Part shown: positions 8,865 through 19,481 of the stretch, in pieces
Layout of the letters: every line of letters starts with the position of its first letter
How positions within the stretch are numbered: position 1 is the stretch's first letter
Source of the DNA: Auraticoccus monumenti
GTDB taxonomy: Bacteria; Actinomycetota; Actinomycetes; Propionibacteriales; Propionibacteriaceae
NCBI RefSeq assembly: GCF_900101785.1
Contig: NZ_LT629688.1
Coordinates: 3,038,001 to 3,102,000, forward strand
Direction of reading: 5' to 3'
Length of the DNA: 64,000 bases
The notes under the pieces: model-generated
The model's input: only the letters and a program-made list of their open reading frames with translations
Told to the model about the DNA's origin: nothing
The model's database searches: none
Made by a program: the position numbers and the translations under genes

Positions 8865-9671
8865 ATGGGAGTGCTGGACGAGATCGTCGAGGGTGTCCGC
8901 GAGGACATGGCCGAGCGGGTGGGTCGCGTCGGGCTGGACGAGCTCAAGCAGCGGGTGCGGCAGATGCCCTGCGCCCAGGACCCGCTGCCGGCCTTCCGCG
9001 CCCCCGGGGTCTCGGTGATCGCCGAGGTCAAGCGCCGCAGCCCGAGCAAGGGTGCGCTGGCCGAGATCGGCGACCCGGCCGCGCTGGCCCGTGACTACGA
9101 GCAGGGCGGTGCGGCCGCCATCTCGGTGCTCACCGAGCGCCGGCGCTTCGGCGGCTCGCTGGAGGACCTGGAGCAGGTCCGCCGCGCCGTCGACGTCCCC
9201 CTGCTGCGCAAGGACTTCATCGTCAGCGCCTACCAGCTCTTCGAGGCCCGCGCCGCGGGTGCGGACCTGGCGCTGCTGATCGTGGCCGCGCTGACCGACG
9301 ACGAGCTGGTCTCCCTGATCGAGCGCGCCGAGTCGATCGGCCTGACCGCCCTGGTCGAGGCCCACACCGGAGACGAGGTGCGCCGGGCCGTCGACGCCGG
9401 CGCCAAGGTGATCGGGGTCAACGCCCGCAACCTGCAGACCCTCGAGGTCGACCCGACCACCTTCGCCCGGCTCGCCCCGCTGATCCCCACCGGCGTCGTG
9501 CGGATCGCGGAGTCCGGCGTCCGTGGGCCGCGCGACGTCTTCGACCTGGCCGAGGCCGGGGCCGACGTGGTGCTGGTCGGCGAGGCGCTGGTGACCGGTC
9601 GCGAGCCGCGGGCCGCCGTGGCCGACCTGGTCTCGGCCGGGGCGCACCCCGCCCTGCAGCACCGCGCCTGA
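8865..9671 (+). CDS. trpC: Indole-3-glycerol phosphate synthase
   Basis: Cyclises 1-(2-carboxyphenylamino)-1-deoxyribulose 5-phosphate to indole-3-glycerol phosphate; TIM barrel, cytoplasmic. 268 residues, a standalone TrpC without a fused TrpF domain. Visible motifs are [13 protein letters not shown] (catalytic Lys and phosphate-binding Ser), LLRKDFIV (catalytic Lys), IGVNARNL and RIAESGV. ATG 8865 has GAGAGG (8853-8858) just upstream; longer open frames in front are shadows of the preceding gene. With no trpF nearby, its substrate is probably made by the PriA encoded at 39.0 kb. Confidence 0.97.
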   Translation: MGVLDEIVEGVREDMAERVGRVGLDELKQRVRQMPCAQDPLPAFRAPGVSVIAEVKRRSPSKGALAEIGDPAALARDYEQGGAAAISVLTERRRFGGSLEDLEQVRRAVDVPLLRKDFIVSAYQLFEARAAGADLALLIVAALTDDELVSLIERAESIGLTALVEAHTGDEVRRAVDAGAKVIGVNARNLQTLEVDPTTFARLAPLIPTGVVRIAESGVRGPRDVFDLAEAGADVVLVGEALVTGREPRAAVADLVSAGAHPALQHRA

Positions 9672-9720
9672 GCCGGCGTCCGGGCCGTCGCGCCGGGAGC
9701 CGGGTGTGGGTGCGGTCGCC

Positions 9721-9726
9721 TAAGGT
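9721..9726 (+). promoter_or_regulatory. Possible internal -10 box before trpB
   Basis: TAAGGT lies in the 118-bp trpC-trpB gap, the only sizeable gap in this operon, and would give a leader of about 57 nt. No clear -35 is present. Confidence 0.3.
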
Positions 9727-9789
9727 GGAGCGGCACGCGGGGCCACCGCCGTCCGGCACCGGCCCCGAGCACCCAGGAACGGAGACAGC

Positions 9790-11034
9790 GTGACTGCGCG
9801 GACCCTGCCCGACCCGACCGGGCACTTCGACCGCTTCGGCGGCAAGTTCGTGCCGGAGGCGCTGCACGCCGCGCTGGACCAGCTGGAGCGGGCCTTCAAC
9901 GAGGCCAGCGCCGACCCGGCCTTCGCCACCCGTCTGGACGGCCTGCGTCGCAACTACACCGGGCGTCCCACGCCGATCACCGAGCTGACCCGCTTCTCCG
10001 CCCACGCCGGCAACGCCACCGTGCTGGTCAAGCGCGAGGACCTCAACCACACCGGCTCGCACAAGATCAACAACGTCCTCGGGCAGGCCCTGCTGGCCGA
10101 GCGGATGGGCAAGAAGCGCCTGATCGCCGAGACCGGGGCCGGGCAGCACGGGGTGGCCACCGCCACCGCCGCGGCCCTGTTCGGGATGGAGTGCACCGTC
10201 TACATGGGCAAGGTCGACACCGACCGGCAGGCCCTCAACGTGGCCCGGATGCAGCTCCTCGGTGCGGAGGTGGTGGCCGTCGAGGCCGGCAGCCGGACCC
10301 TCAAGGACGCGATGAACGAGGCGATGCGGGACTGGGTCGCCTCGGTCGACACCACCCACTACCTGATCGGCACCGTCGCCGGACCGCACCCCTTCCCCTG
10401 GCTGGTGCGGGAGTTCCAGCGGATCATCTCCACCGAGGCCCGGGCCCAGGTGCTGGAGCGCTGGGGCCGGCTGCCCGACGTGGTGGCCGCCTGCGTCGGT
10501 GGCGGCTCGAACGCCATGGGCACCTTCGCCGACTTCCTCCCCGACACCGGCGTCCAGCTGTTCGGCTTCGAGGCCGGGGGCGACGGCGTCGACACCGCCC
10601 GCCACGCCGCCGCCATCAGCGGTGGCCGCGTCGGGGTGCTGCACGGCACCCGGACCTACGTGCTGATGGACGACGACGGCCAGACCACCGAGTCCCACTC
10701 CATCTCCGCCGGTCTGGACTACCCGGGCGTCGGGCCCGAGCACGCCTGGTTGGCCGACGCCGGCCGGGCCAGCTACCGCGCGGTCACCGACACCGAGGCG
10801 ATGGAGGCCCTGCGCCTGCTCACCCGCACCGAGGGGATCCTGCCGGCGATCGAGTCCGCGCACGCCCTGGCCGGGGTGCTGACCCTGGGCCGGGAGTGGG
10901 CTGAGGAGCGTCCCGACGAGCACCCGCTGTTCCTGGTCTGCCTGTCCGGGCGCGGCGACAAGGACGTCCGCACCGCGATCAGCTGGTTCGGGCTGGACGG
11001 GTCGGTCGACGCCACCGCGGGCGGGCCGCTGTGA
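9790..11034 (+). CDS. trpB: Tryptophan synthase beta chain
   Basis: PLP enzyme that condenses indole with L-serine in the alpha2beta2 tryptophan synthase complex. 414 residues. The PLP lysine lies in [15 protein letters not shown], the phosphate-binding loop is [10 protein letters not shown], and the C-terminal SGRGDKD is intact. The start is GTG 9790 after GGAGAC at appropriate spacing. The end overlaps the trpA start by 4 bases, the usual translational coupling that keeps subunits equimolar. This is the catalytic TrpB1-type sequence rather than the stand-alone TrpB2 type, judged by the length and the N-terminal GRFGGKF-like block ([11 protein letters not shown]). Confidence 0.97.
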   Translation: MTARTLPDPTGHFDRFGGKFVPEALHAALDQLERAFNEASADPAFATRLDGLRRNYTGRPTPITELTRFSAHAGNATVLVKREDLNHTGSHKINNVLGQALLAERMGKKRLIAETGAGQHGVATATAAALFGMECTVYMGKVDTDRQALNVARMQLLGAEVVAVEAGSRTLKDAMNEAMRDWVASVDTTHYLIGTVAGPHPFPWLVREFQRIISTEARAQVLERWGRLPDVVAACVGGGSNAMGTFADFLPDTGVQLFGFEAGGDGVDTARHAAAISGGRVGVLHGTRTYVLMDDDGQTTESHSISAGLDYPGVGPEHAWLADAGRASYRAVTDTEAMEALRLLTRTEGILPAIESAHALAGVLTLGREWAEERPDEHPLFLVCLSGRGDKDVRTAISWFGLDGSVDATAGGPL

Positions 11035-11897
11035 GCGCCCCCACCGCGGGGCTGGACCGCCACGGCGTCTCCGGGCGGGTGCTGGCGGGCTGCCGCGACG
11101 AGGGCCGGGCGGCGCTGGTCGGCTACCTGCCGGTCGGCCACCCCGACGTCGCCACCTCGGTGCAGGCGATGGTCCGCCTCACCGGCGACGGCGAGCGGCC
11201 CGGGGTCGACCTGGTCGAGATCGGGATGCCCTACAGCGACCCGGTGATGGACGGGGTGACGATCCAGCAGGCCACCACCCGGGCGCTGGCCCGGGGGGTC
11301 CGCACCCGCGACGTCTTCACCGCCGTCGAGGCCGTCGCCGCCACCGGCACCCCGGCGCTGGTGATGATCTACTGGAACCTGGTCGAGCAGTACGGCGTGG
11401 ACGCCTTCTGCCGCGACCTGGCCGCCGCCGGCGGGGCCGGGCTGATCACGCCGGACCTGACGCCGGACGAGGCCGGTCCCTGGCTGGAGGGCTCCGACGT
11501 CCACGGCCTGGACCGGGTGTTCCTGGTGTCCCCGTCCACCACCCAGGCCCGGCTGGCCAGCACCCTGGCCGCCTGCCGTGGGTGGGTCTACGCCACCTCG
11601 GTGATGGGCGTCACCGGCACCCGCACCCAGACCTCCACCGCCGGTCCGGAGCTGGTGGCCCGGATCCGCGCGCAGGACCCCGAGATGATGGTGGGGCTCG
11701 GTCTCGGCGTCTCCGACGGGGACCAGGCGGCCGAGACCGCCGGGTTCGCCGACGCCGTGATCGTCGGCTCGGCCCTGGTCCGGACGCTGCTGCAGGCCGA
11801 GGACGACGGGCGTCCGGAGGACCTGGGCGGGCTGGGGGCGGTGGTCGACGACCTGGCCGCCGGCGTCCGCCGCGGCCGTCCCCCCGCCCGCGGCTGA
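11031..11897 (+). CDS. trpA: Tryptophan synthase alpha chain
   Basis: Cleaves indole-3-glycerol phosphate and passes indole to TrpB. 288 residues, TIM barrel. Catalytic Glu and Asp are in [17 protein letters not shown]. The phosphate-binding and loop segments appear as [11 protein letters not shown] and [12 protein letters not shown], and [14 protein letters not shown] and [12 protein letters not shown] close the barrel. Loop 6 TGTRTQ differs slightly from the usual TGxRx but is within family range. It overlaps trpB by 4 bases, and its stop overlaps the ATG of the SCO1-like gene by 1 base (TGATG), so the operon runs on past the trp genes. Confidence 0.96.
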   Translation: MSAPTAGLDRHGVSGRVLAGCRDEGRAALVGYLPVGHPDVATSVQAMVRLTGDGERPGVDLVEIGMPYSDPVMDGVTIQQATTRALARGVRTRDVFTAVEAVAATGTPALVMIYWNLVEQYGVDAFCRDLAAAGGAGLITPDLTPDEAGPWLEGSDVHGLDRVFLVSPSTTQARLASTLAACRGWVYATSVMGVTGTRTQTSTAGPELVARIRAQDPEMMVGLGLGVSDGDQAAETAGFADAVIVGSALVRTLLQAEDDGRPEDLGGLGAVVDDLAAGVRRGRPPARG

Positions 11898-12562
11898 TGG
11901 TCCGGACGCGCCCGCAGCTCGGGGCCGGTGCACCGCTGCAGGTGCTCGCCGCCTGGGTGCTCCTGGTGGGTCTGACCCTGACCACCGCCGGCTGCGTCAC
12001 CGGTCCGGAGCGCGAGTCGGCCCCGGCTGACCCCGACCGCTACACCGGGAGCTGGCTCAGCGAGGGGTACCCGGTCCCCGACGTGACCCTGTCGGACACA
12101 TCGGGCGGGCACTTCGACGTCCAGACCTCGCCGTCGCGCCCGGTCACCGTGATGTTCTTCGGCTACACCCACTGCCCGGAGTCCTGCACGGCCGTGCTCG
12201 ACACCCTGCACAGCGCCCTGGATTCCCTGCCGGACCACCTCGCGGGCAAGGTCCAGGTGGTCGTGGTCAGCGTCGACCCGGACCGGGACAGCCCGGAGGC
12301 GTTGCGCACCTGGCTGGACCGGTGGGACGGTTCCTGGATCGGGCTGCGCGGCGGGCTGGACGAGGTGCGCGACCTGGCCGGCGCGGTCGGTGTCGAGGTC
12401 GGCGGTCGCCGGGCCCTGCCCGACGGCGGGTACCAGGTGGCCCACGGCGCCCAGCTGGTCGGCGTCGACCGCGACGACACCGCGCGGCTGGTGTGGGTCG
12501 AGGGCACCGGCGTGGCGGACCTCGGCCGCGACCTCGAGACCTTCATCAAGGAGCAGAAGTGA
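11897..12562 (+). CDS. SCO1/SenC-family copper/thiol lipoprotein
   Basis: 221-residue secreted lipoprotein. Residues about 15-32 form a hydrophobic signal with lipobox TTAGC (lipidated Cys33). The thioredoxin-like domain has the SCO metal/redox site CPESC (Cys93, Cys97) in FGYTHCPESCTAV and the distal ligand His183 in VAHGAQLV. SCO1 proteins deliver copper to the CuA centre of cytochrome c oxidase or act as membrane thiol reductases; no oxidase gene is adjacent. It is coupled to trpA upstream (TGATG) and to the DsbA-like gene downstream (GTGA). Lgt, which would lipidate it, is two genes further on. Confidence 0.92.
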   Translation: MVRTRPQLGAGAPLQVLAAWVLLVGLTLTTAGCVTGPERESAPADPDRYTGSWLSEGYPVPDVTLSDTSGGHFDVQTSPSRPVTVMFFGYTHCPESCTAVLDTLHSALDSLPDHLAGKVQVVVVSVDPDRDSPEALRTWLDRWDGSWIGLRGGLDEVRDLAGAVGVEVGGRRALPDGGYQVAHGAQLVGVDRDDTARLVWVEGTGVADLGRDLETFIKEQK

Positions 12563-13341
12563 GTGCACGGTCCTCCGGCCGGAACCGGCCCTCGTCACGC
12601 GGCGGGGGTGAGTCGGCGCGCAACGCCCGGCTGCGCGCCCAGGCCGCGGCGCAGGCCGCCGCCGCCCGGCGGCGTCGTACCCGGGTGCTGCTGGTCCTGG
12701 TCGGTGTCGCGGTGCTGGTGGTGGTGCTCGGCATCGTCGTGGGCCCGCGGCTCTCCGGCTCCTCGACGGGCTCGGCACCCCTGGTCGCCCCGACCACCGT
12801 CGCCGCCCCGCAGCGCTCCGCGCAGCCGCCGGTCACCGGCCGCCCGGTGGTGCTGGCCGGGGACGCCGGTGCGACCCACGTGCTGACGGTCTGGGCCGAC
12901 TTCTCCTGCTCGCACTGCCGCGACTTCGCCACCGACTACGGCGACGTGCTGGAGCGCGCTGCCGAGCAGGGCCAGGTGCGGGTGGAGCTGATGCCGGTGA
13001 CCTTCGTCGCGCCGCCGTCCTCGGTGCGTGCGGCGAACGCCTTCGCCTGCGCAGCGGAGGGCGGGTTCGGACCGGCGTACCACGACGCCCTCTTCGCCAG
13101 CTTCCGCACGGACTGGGACGACGAGCAGCTGGTCGCCCTGGCCGAGCGGGTCGCCCCCGGCTCCGACCTCGCCGGCTGCCTGGACGACTCCCGGCACCAG
13201 CCCTACCTCGACTCGGTCGACCAGGCCGCCCAGGCGGCCGGGGTCGACGCCACCCCCACGGTGCTGCTCGACGGCGCACCCCTCCCGCTGGCCCAGACCA
13301 CCCCGGCCGACCTGGCCGCGACGCTCCAGGAGACACCGTGA
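12559..13341 (+). CDS. Membrane-anchored DsbA-like thioredoxin-fold oxidoreductase
   Basis: 260 residues. A basic N-terminal cytoplasmic region (to residue 40) is followed by one transmembrane helix at about 42-62, a Ser/Ala/Pro linker, then a DsbA/thioredoxin_4-type domain facing outside. The active site is CSHC (Cys117, Cys120), and the cis-proline loop is DATPTVLLDG. Expected role: disulfide formation or isomerisation, or thiol handling for the SCO1-like partner. GTG 12559 overlaps the preceding stop by 4 bases, and its end overlaps the lgt start by 4. Homology begins only after the membrane anchor, so the exact start rests on coupling. Confidence 0.88.
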   Translation: MSARSSGRNRPSSRGGGESARNARLRAQAAAQAAAARRRRTRVLLVLVGVAVLVVVLGIVVGPRLSGSSTGSAPLVAPTTVAAPQRSAQPPVTGRPVVLAGDAGATHVLTVWADFSCSHCRDFATDYGDVLERAAEQGQVRVELMPVTFVAPPSSVRAANAFACAAEGGFGPAYHDALFASFRTDWDDEQLVALAERVAPGSDLAGCLDDSRHQPYLDSVDQAAQAAGVDATPTVLLDGAPLPLAQTTPADLAATLQETP

Positions 13342-14348
13342 CCGAGCTCTTCATCCCCAGCCCGTCCCAGGGGGTCTGGGAGGTCCTGGGCTTCCCCGTC
13401 CGCGCCTACGCCATCTGCATCATCATCGGGATCGTGCTGGCCTGGGTGATGGGCTCACGCCGCTGGGCCGGCCGCGGCGGGCGCGCGGAGACCCTGGAGA
13501 CCGCGGTCCTGGTCGCGGTGCCGCTGGGCATCGTCGGCGCCCGCATCTACCACGTGATCACCGACGCCCAGCTCTACTTCGGTCCCGGGCGGGACCCGGT
13601 GCGGGCCCTCTACATCTGGGAGGGCGGGCTGGGCATCTACGGCGCGGTCGCTGCCGGCGCGCTGGGCATCTGGCTGGTCGCCCGCCGTCGTGGGGCGAGC
13701 TTCATGGCCATCGCCGACGCCCTGGCCCCGGGCCTGGTCCTGGCCCAGGCCGTGGGGCGGATCGGGAACTACTTCAACCAGGAGCTCTTCGGCCGCCCCA
13801 CCACGCTGCCCTGGGGACTGGAGATCGACGCCGTCAACCGCCCCGACGGCTACGAGCAGTTCGCCACCTTCCACCCCACCTTCCTCTACGAGCTGCTCTG
13901 GAACGTCGGGGTCTGCCTGCTGCTGATCTGGGCCGGGCGGCGCTTCTCCCTCGGCCGCGGCAAGACCTTCGCCCTCTACGTGGTGCTCTACGCGCTGGGC
14001 CGGTTCTGGATCGAGGCGCTGCGGATCGACCCGGCCAACGTCTTCGGCGGGGTCCGGCTGAACAACTGGACCACGCTGGCCATCCTGCTCGCCGGTCTGG
14101 TCTGGTTCGTCTGGCTGCTCCGGTTCCGGCCGGGTCTGGAGACCTCGGTGGAGCCCGGCGCCCCGGCGCCGGAGGAGGAAGGGGACGAGCGGGTGGCGGC
14201 CCGCGCCCTCGAGCCGCAGGCGGCCGCCGGCTCGCCGTCCACCCCCGCGACCGACGGTGCTGAGGACGGCTCGGGAGCCGCCGACGAAGCCGACCCGCAG
14301 AGCCCGCCGCGCGAGGCCGACCACGACGGGGCGACCGGTCGAGACTGA
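13338..14348 (+). CDS. lgt: Prolipoprotein diacylglyceryl transferase
   Basis: Integral membrane enzyme that transfers diacylglycerol from phosphatidylglycerol to the lipobox Cys of prolipoproteins. 336 residues. Signature blocks are GARIYHVITD, IWEGGLGIYGAV and RIGNYFNQELFGRPT, followed by FHPTFLYELLWN. About seven membrane helices are predicted. The last 65 residues form an acidic Pro/Ala/Glu-rich tail, a common actinobacterial extension. GTG 13338 overlaps the preceding stop by 4 bases. Its position behind a SCO1-like lipoprotein gene is functionally sensible, since that protein would be one of its substrates. Confidence 0.97.
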   Translation: MTELFIPSPSQGVWEVLGFPVRAYAICIIIGIVLAWVMGSRRWAGRGGRAETLETAVLVAVPLGIVGARIYHVITDAQLYFGPGRDPVRALYIWEGGLGIYGAVAAGALGIWLVARRRGASFMAIADALAPGLVLAQAVGRIGNYFNQELFGRPTTLPWGLEIDAVNRPDGYEQFATFHPTFLYELLWNVGVCLLLIWAGRRFSLGRGKTFALYVVLYALGRFWIEALRIDPANVFGGVRLNNWTTLAILLAGLVWFVWLLRFRPGLETSVEPGAPAPEEEGDERVAARALEPQAAAGSPSTPATDGAEDGSGAADEADPQSPPREADHDGATGRD

Positions 14349-14367
14349 GGTCCTGCCCGCCTATACT
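14339..14367 (+). promoter_or_regulatory. Putative promoter for the small membrane protein gene
   Basis: TCGAGA (14339-14344), then a 17-bp spacer, then TATACT (14362-14367). The -10 is one of the best matches in the window, and the leader to ATG 14397 would be about 22 nt. Confidence 0.45.
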
Positions 14368-14396
14368 CGTCGCATCGTCACCGGCTGGAGGTGCTC

Positions 14397-14597
14397 ATGA
14401 GCCGCAACACCCTGCACGTCGTGCTGTTCCTCACCGCCGTCCTGACGGTCGCCGCCATCGTCGCCGGCGCAGGTGCAGGAACCGTCCTGGTCACCGGTCT
14501 GGCCGCCGCTGTGGTTTTTCTCACAGTGGTGTCCACCACCGTCCCCGACCGCCGCGTTCCCGTCCGCGTCCGGGCGACCGATCGTCGCCGACGCTGA
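14397..14597 (+). CDS. Small two-helix membrane protein
   Basis: 66-residue hypothetical protein. Two hydrophobic segments (about residues 7-28 and 31-50) are followed by a short Arg-rich tail, indicating an integral membrane protein with both ends probably inside. ATG 14397 was chosen over GTG 14391 because GGAGG at 14387-14391 gives a normal 5-nt spacing to the ATG. It has its own likely promoter, with TATACT at 14362. I do not recognise a family. The strong ribosome site and promoter make it a believable gene despite its size. Confidence 0.6.
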   Translation: MSRNTLHVVLFLTAVLTVAAIVAGAGAGTVLVTGLAAAVVFLTVVSTTVPDRRVPVRVRATDRRRR

Positions 14598-14698
14598 CCG
14601 CGTCTCACCACTCGCGCCCGCTCCCCGCGAGGGAGCCCAACGCCTCTTCGGCGTCCAGGATGTGAGCCAGCGTGCTCATGATGTGGGATCGTTCCCGT

Positions 14699-14704
14699 TA
14701 GGCT
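14699..14704 (+). promoter_or_regulatory. Putative -10 box (TAGGCT) for gltB
   Basis: TAGGCT in the 240-bp gap before gltB implies a leader of about 125 nt before ATG 14838. I find no recognisable riboswitch or leader peptide in that leader, and no clear -35. Confidence 0.35.
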
Positions 14705-14837
14705 CCGACGCCGCCCGGGGACGCGCAGACCTGCCCGACCACGGTCGGGCCGCAGGACGAGGCGGGACCGGGGGACCGGCTCGCCGGACACGGTCACCCG
14801 CCGTCGGCGGCACGACCACACAGTGATGGGAGACGAC

Positions 14838-17800
14838 ATGACGCACCAGGTCCGAGGCGAGCACGCCTCCCCGACCGCGCCCGGGTCCACCACGGCCGAC
14901 CACGACCCGGCCGCCTTCCGTGAGCAGCGGCCCGCGGCCCAGGGTCTCTACGACCCCTCCCAGGAGCACGACGCCTGCGGCGTGGCCTTCGTCGCCCAGC
15001 TGAGCGGCGAGCCCAGCCACGACATCGTCGAGAAGGGCCTGGAGGCCCTGCGCAACCTCGACCACCGCGGCGCCACGGGTGCCGACACCGCCGCCGGCGA
15101 CGGCGCGGGCATCCTGGTGGTCGTCCCCGACGCCTTCCTGCGCGGGGTCTGCGACTTCGAGCTCCCCGCCCAGGGCCGTTACGCCGTCGGCATGGCCTAC
15201 CTCCCGCGCGAGCAGGACGCCCGCAGCCGGGCCCGCCGCGCGGTCGAGGCGCTGGCCGACGACGAGGGCCTGACCGTCCTCGGCTGGCGAGAGGTGCCGG
15301 CCGACGCCAGCACGCTCAGCCCCGTCTCCACCGCGAACATGCCCCACTTCGAGCACCTGGTGGTCGCGGCCGCCGACGGCTCGGAGGGGATGGCCCTGGA
15401 GCGGATGGCCTTCTGCCTGCGCCGCCGGGCCCAGAACCAGGTCGGGGTGTACTTCGCGTCGCTGTCCTGCCGCACCCTGGTCTACAAGGGGATGCTCACC
15501 ACCGACCAGCTCGAGGAGGTCTTCCCCGAGCTGCACGACGAGCGGCTGGCCTCCCCGCTGGCCCTGGTGCACTCCCGCTTCTCCACCAACACCTTCCCCG
15601 CCTGGGAGCTGGCCCACCCCTACCGGCTGATCGCCCACAACGGCGAGATCAACACCGTCCGCGGCAACCGCAACTGGATGCGGGCCCGGGAGGAGCTGCT
15701 GGCCTCGGACCTGATCCCCGGTGACCTGTCCCGGCTCTACCCGATCTGCAGCGACTCCGCCTCGGACTCGGCCTCCTTCGACGAGGTGCTCGAGCTCCTG
15801 CACCTGGGCGGACGCTCCCTCCCGCACGCGGTGCTGATGATGGTCCCGGAGGCCTGGGAGAACAGCACCGAGATGAACCAGGAGCTGAAGGACTTCTACG
15901 CCTTCCACTCCTCCCTGATGGAGCCCTGGGACGGCCCGGCGGCCATCTGCTTCACCGACGGCACCCGGATCGGTGCCTGGCTGGACCGCAACGGCCTGCG
16001 CCCGGGCCGCTACTGGGTGACCGACGACGGCCTGGTGGTGCTCGCCTCCGAGACCGGGGTGCTGGACATCCCGGCCTCCTCGGTGACGGCCAAGGGGCGG
16101 CTCAAGCCGGGCCGGATGTTCCTGGTCGACCTCGAGCAGCACCGCATCATCGGTGACGAGGAGATCAAGACCGAGCTCGCCACCGCCGAGCCCTACGGGG
16201 AGTGGCTCAAGGGCCGGGTCAGCCTCAACGACCTGCCCACCCGCGAGCACACCGTGCACAGCCACGCCTCGGTCACCCGCCGCCAGCAGGTCTTCGGCTA
16301 CACCGAGGAGGACCTCCGGCTGCTGATCTCGCCGATGGCCTCGATGGGTGCGGAGCCGATCGGCTCGATGGGCACCGACACCCCGCTGGCCGTGCTGTCC
16401 CAGCGTCCGCGGCTGATCTTCGACTACTTCAGCCAGCTCTTCGCCCAGGTCACCAACCCCCCGCTGGACGCCATCCGCGAGGAGCTGGTCACCTCCCTGG
16501 CCGGCACCCTGGGTCCCGAGCGCAACCTGCTCGCCCCCGAGCCCGCCTCCTGCCGCCAGCTCGTGGTGCCCTTCCCGGTGCTGGACAACGACCAGCTGGC
16601 GAAGATCCTGCACGTCCACCGCTCCGACGACCTGCCGGGCTTCGCCACCTCCGTGGTGCGCGGGCTGTACCCGGTCGGCGGCGGCGGGGCGGCGCTGGAG
16701 CAGGCCATCGCCGAGGCGTGCGCCGAGGCCAGCCGGGCGATCGCGGCCGGGGCGCGGATCATCCTGCTCTCCGACCGCCACTCCAACGCCGAGCTGGCCC
16801 CGATCCCGTCGCTGCTGCTCACCGCCGCGGTGCACCACCACCTGGTCCGGGAGAAGACCCGCACCAAGGTCGGTCTGGTGGTCGAGGCCGGGGACGTCCG
16901 CGAGGTCCACCACGTCGCCCTGCTGCTGGGCTACGGCGCCGCCGCGGTCAACCCCTACCTGGCCTTCGAGACCGCCGAGGACCTGGCCCGCCGCGAGGTC
17001 TACGTCGCCGTCGAGGCCGAGAAGGCCGTGGCCAACGTGGCCAAGGCGCTCGGCAAGGGCGTGCTGAAGGTGATGAGCAAGATGGGCGTCTCCACGGTCG
17101 CCTCCTACACCGGCGCGCAGATCTTCGAGGCCTACGGCCTGTCCGCGCAGCTGGTCGACCGCTACTTCACCGGCACCACCTCCAAGATGGGTGGCGTCGG
17201 GCTGGAGGAGGTGGCGGAGGAGATCCGCCGCCGCCACGCCACCGCCTACCCGGCCGACGGCATCCCGCTGGCCCACCGCGAGCTGGAGATCGGTGGGGAG
17301 TACCAGTGGCGTCGCGAGGGCGAGCCGCACCTGTTCGACCCCGAGAGCGTCTTCCGGCTGCAGCACTCCACCCGCTCCGGGCGCTACGACGTCTTCAAGC
17401 AGTACACCGCCCGGGTCGACGACAACGCCGCCCGGCAGATGACCCTGCGCAGCCTGCTCCGCTTCGCCAGCGACCGCAGCCCGGTGCCGATCGAGGAGGT
17501 CGAGCCGGTCAGCGCCATCGTCAAGAGGTTCTCCACCGGGGCGATGTCCTACGGCTCCATCTCCCAGGAGGCCCACGAGACCCTGGCCATCGCGATGAAC
17601 CGCCTGGGCGGGAAGTCCAACACCGGTGAGGGCGGGGAGGACACCGACCGGCTGCACGACCCGGTGCGGCGCAGCGCGATCAAGCAGGTCGCCTCGGGCC
17701 GCTTCGGCGTCACCTCGGACTACCTGACCAACGCCTCAGACATCCAGATCAAGATGGCCCAGGGCGCCAAGCCCGGTGAGGGCGGTCAGCTGCCCGGTCA

Positions 17801-19481
17801 GAAGGTCTACCCGTGGGTGGCCCGGACCCGGCACTCCACCCCCGGCGTCGGGCTGATCTCCCCGCCGCCGCACCACGACATCTACTCCATCGAGGACCTC
17901 AAGCAGCTGATCCACGACCTCAAGTGCGCCAACCCGGTGGCCCGGGTGCACGTGAAGCTGGTCGCCGAGGTCGGGGTGGGGACGGTGGCCGCCGGTGTGG
18001 CCAAGGCCAAGGCCGACGTGGTGCTGATCTCCGGCCACGACGGTGGCACCGGGGCGGCGCCGCTGACCTCCCTCAAGCACGCCGGTGGTCCCTGGGAGCT
18101 CGGCCTGGCCGAGGCCCAGCAGACGCTGCTGCTGAACGGGCTGCGCGACCGCATCGTCGTGCAGTGCGACGGCCAGCTGAAGACCGGCCGCGACGTCGTG
18201 GTGGCCGCCCTGCTGGGCGCGGAGGAGTTCGGCTTCGCCACCGCCCCGCTGGTGGTCAGCGGCTGCGTGATGATGCGCGTCTGCCACCTCGACACCTGCC
18301 CGGTGGGCGTCGCCACCCAGAACCCGGACCTGCGTGCCCGCTACACCGGCAAGGCCGAGTACCTGGTCAACTTCTTCGAGTTCATCGCCGAGGAGGTGCG
18401 CGAGCACCTGGCGGCGCTGGGCTTCCGCAGCGTCGAGGAGGCCGTCGGCCACGTCGAGGCGCTGGACGGCACCGGCGCGGTGGAGCACTGGAAGGCCCAC
18501 GGCCTGGACATCTCCCCGATCCTGCACCAGCCCACGCTGCCCGAGGGCACCCCGCTGCACCGCGTCAACGTCCAGGACCACGGGCTGGAGCACAAGCTCG
18601 ACCAGCGCCTGATCGAGTTCGCCGGCCCCGTCCTCGAGGCGGCCCGGACCGGTGACCTGCCGGCCCCGCTGCGGGGGGAGTTCGCCGTCCGCAACGTGGA
18701 CCGCACCGTCGGCACCCTGCTCGGCCACGAGGTGACCAAGGCCACCGGGGGGAAGGGGCTGGAGCCCGACACCATCGAGCTGGTGCTCGACGGGTCGGCC
18801 GGGCAGAGCCTGGGGGCGTTCCTGCCCCGCGGCATCACCCTGCGCCTCACCGGCGACTCCAACGACTACGTCGGCAAGGGCCTGTCCGGCGGGCGGATCA
18901 TCATCGCCCCCGAGACCGGTGCGGCCTTCCTGGAGGACCACTCCGAGACCGGTGGGGCCGAGGAGCAGATCGTGGCCGGCAACGTGATCGGCTACGGCGC
19001 CACCTCCGGTGAGATCTTCATCCGGGGCCAGGTGGGGGAGCGCTTCTGCGTGCGCAACTCCGGGGCCACCGCGGTGGTCGAGGGCGTGGGCGACCACGGC
19101 TGCGAGTACATGACCGGTGGCGTGGCGGTGGTGCTCGGCAGCACCGGGCGCAACTTCGCCGCCGGCATGTCCGGGGGCGTGGCCTACGTGCTGGACATGC
19201 GCCACGACCGGCTGAACAGCGAGCTGGTGGACCCGCTGCCCCTGGACGCCGACGACGTCGCGCTGGTGCGGGAGCTGCTGCAGCGCCACCGCGACGAGAC
19301 CGGCTCCTCGACCGCCGCCCAGCTGCTGGGCGACGCCTCGGGCAGCTCGGTGGCCGAGCGGTTCACCAAGGTGATGCCGCGTGACTACGCCAAGGTGGTG
19401 GCCGCCCGCATCGCGGCCGAAGCCGACGGACTGGACGAGCAGACCACGACCCGCAAGATGATGGAGGCCGCTCATGGCTGA
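14838..19481 (+). CDS. gltB: Glutamate synthase (NADPH) large subunit
   Basis: Ammonia assimilation: transfers the amide of glutamine to 2-oxoglutarate. 1547 residues. Order: class II glutaminase with nucleophile Cys47 (HDACGVAF) after a propeptide that is normally removed; central linker domain; FMN-binding synthase barrel ([31 protein letters not shown]); 3Fe-4S cysteines in [16 protein letters not shown]-terminal beta-helix (GxxG repeats, e.g. GKGLSGGRI). I chose ATG 14838 because GGGAGA at 14828-14833 sits 4 nt before it; GTG 14823 and ATG 14826 are in frame but lack a site. It overlaps gltD by 8 bases. Confidence 0.98.
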   Translation: MTHQVRGEHASPTAPGSTTADHDPAAFREQRPAAQGLYDPSQEHDACGVAFVAQLSGEPSHDIVEKGLEALRNLDHRGATGADTAAGDGAGILVVVPDAFLRGVCDFELPAQGRYAVGMAYLPREQDARSRARRAVEALADDEGLTVLGWREVPADASTLSPVSTANMPHFEHLVVAAADGSEGMALERMAFCLRRRAQNQVGVYFASLSCRTLVYKGMLTTDQLEEVFPELHDERLASPLALVHSRFSTNTFPAWELAHPYRLIAHNGEINTVRGNRNWMRAREELLASDLIPGDLSRLYPICSDSASDSASFDEVLELLHLGGRSLPHAVLMMVPEAWENSTEMNQELKDFYAFHSSLMEPWDGPAAICFTDGTRIGAWLDRNGLRPGRYWVTDDGLVVLASETGVLDIPASSVTAKGRLKPGRMFLVDLEQHRIIGDEEIKTELATAEPYGEWLKGRVSLNDLPTREHTVHSHASVTRRQQVFGYTEEDLRLLISPMASMGAEPIGSMGTDTPLAVLSQRPRLIFDYFSQLFAQVTNPPLDAIREELVTSLAGTLGPERNLLAPEPASCRQLVVPFPVLDNDQLAKILHVHRSDDLPGFATSVVRGLYPVGGGGAALEQAIAEACAEASRAIAAGARIILLSDRHSNAELAPIPSLLLTAAVHHHLVREKTRTKVGLVVEAGDVREVHHVALLLGYGAAAVNPYLAFETAEDLARREVYVAVEAEKAVANVAKALGKGVLKVMSKMGVSTVASYTGAQIFEAYGLSAQLVDRYFTGTTSKMGGVGLEEVAEEIRRRHATAYPADGIPLAHRELEIGGEYQWRREGEPHLFDPESVFRLQHSTRSGRYDVFKQYTARVDDNAARQMTLRSLLRFASDRSPVPIEEVEPVSAIVKRFSTGAMSYGSISQEAHETLAIAMNRLGGKSNTGEGGEDTDRLHDPVRRSAIKQVASGRFGVTSDYLTNASDIQIKMAQGAKPGEGGQLPGQKVYPWVARTRHSTPGVGLISPPPHHDIYSIEDLKQLIHDLKCANPVARVHVKLVAEVGVGTVAAGVAKAKADVVLISGHDGGTGAAPLTSLKHAGGPWELGLAEAQQTLLLNGLRDRIVVQCDGQLKTGRDVVVAALLGAEEFGFATAPLVVSGCVMMRVCHLDTCPVGVATQNPDLRARYTGKAEYLVNFFEFIAEEVREHLAALGFRSVEEAVGHVEALDGTGAVEHWKAHGLDISPILHQPTLPEGTPLHRVNVQDHGLEHKLDQRLIEFAGPVLEAARTGDLPAPLRGEFAVRNVDRTVGTLLGHEVTKATGGKGLEPDTIELVLDGSAGQSLGAFLPRGITLRLTGDSNDYVGKGLSGGRIIIAPETGAAFLEDHSETGGAEEQIVAGNVIGYGATSGEIFIRGQVGERFCVRNSGATAVVEGVGDHGCEYMTGGVAVVLGSTGRNFAAGMSGGVAYVLDMRHDRLNSELVDPLPLDADDVALVRELLQRHRDETGSSTAAQLLGDASGSSVAERFTKVMPRDYAKVVAARIAAEADGLDEQTTTRKMMEAAHG

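Noticed and set aside
14705-14837. Riboswitch or glutamine sensor RNA in the gltB leader
   Set aside because: The long leader is suggestive, but I find no conserved stem pattern or known motif in it.
14676-17657. 993-residue open frame on the minus strand opposite gltB
   Set aside because: Low-complexity Gly/Val/His/Asp-rich translation with no domain, and it mirrors the codon pattern of gltB. A shadow of high-GC coding DNA.
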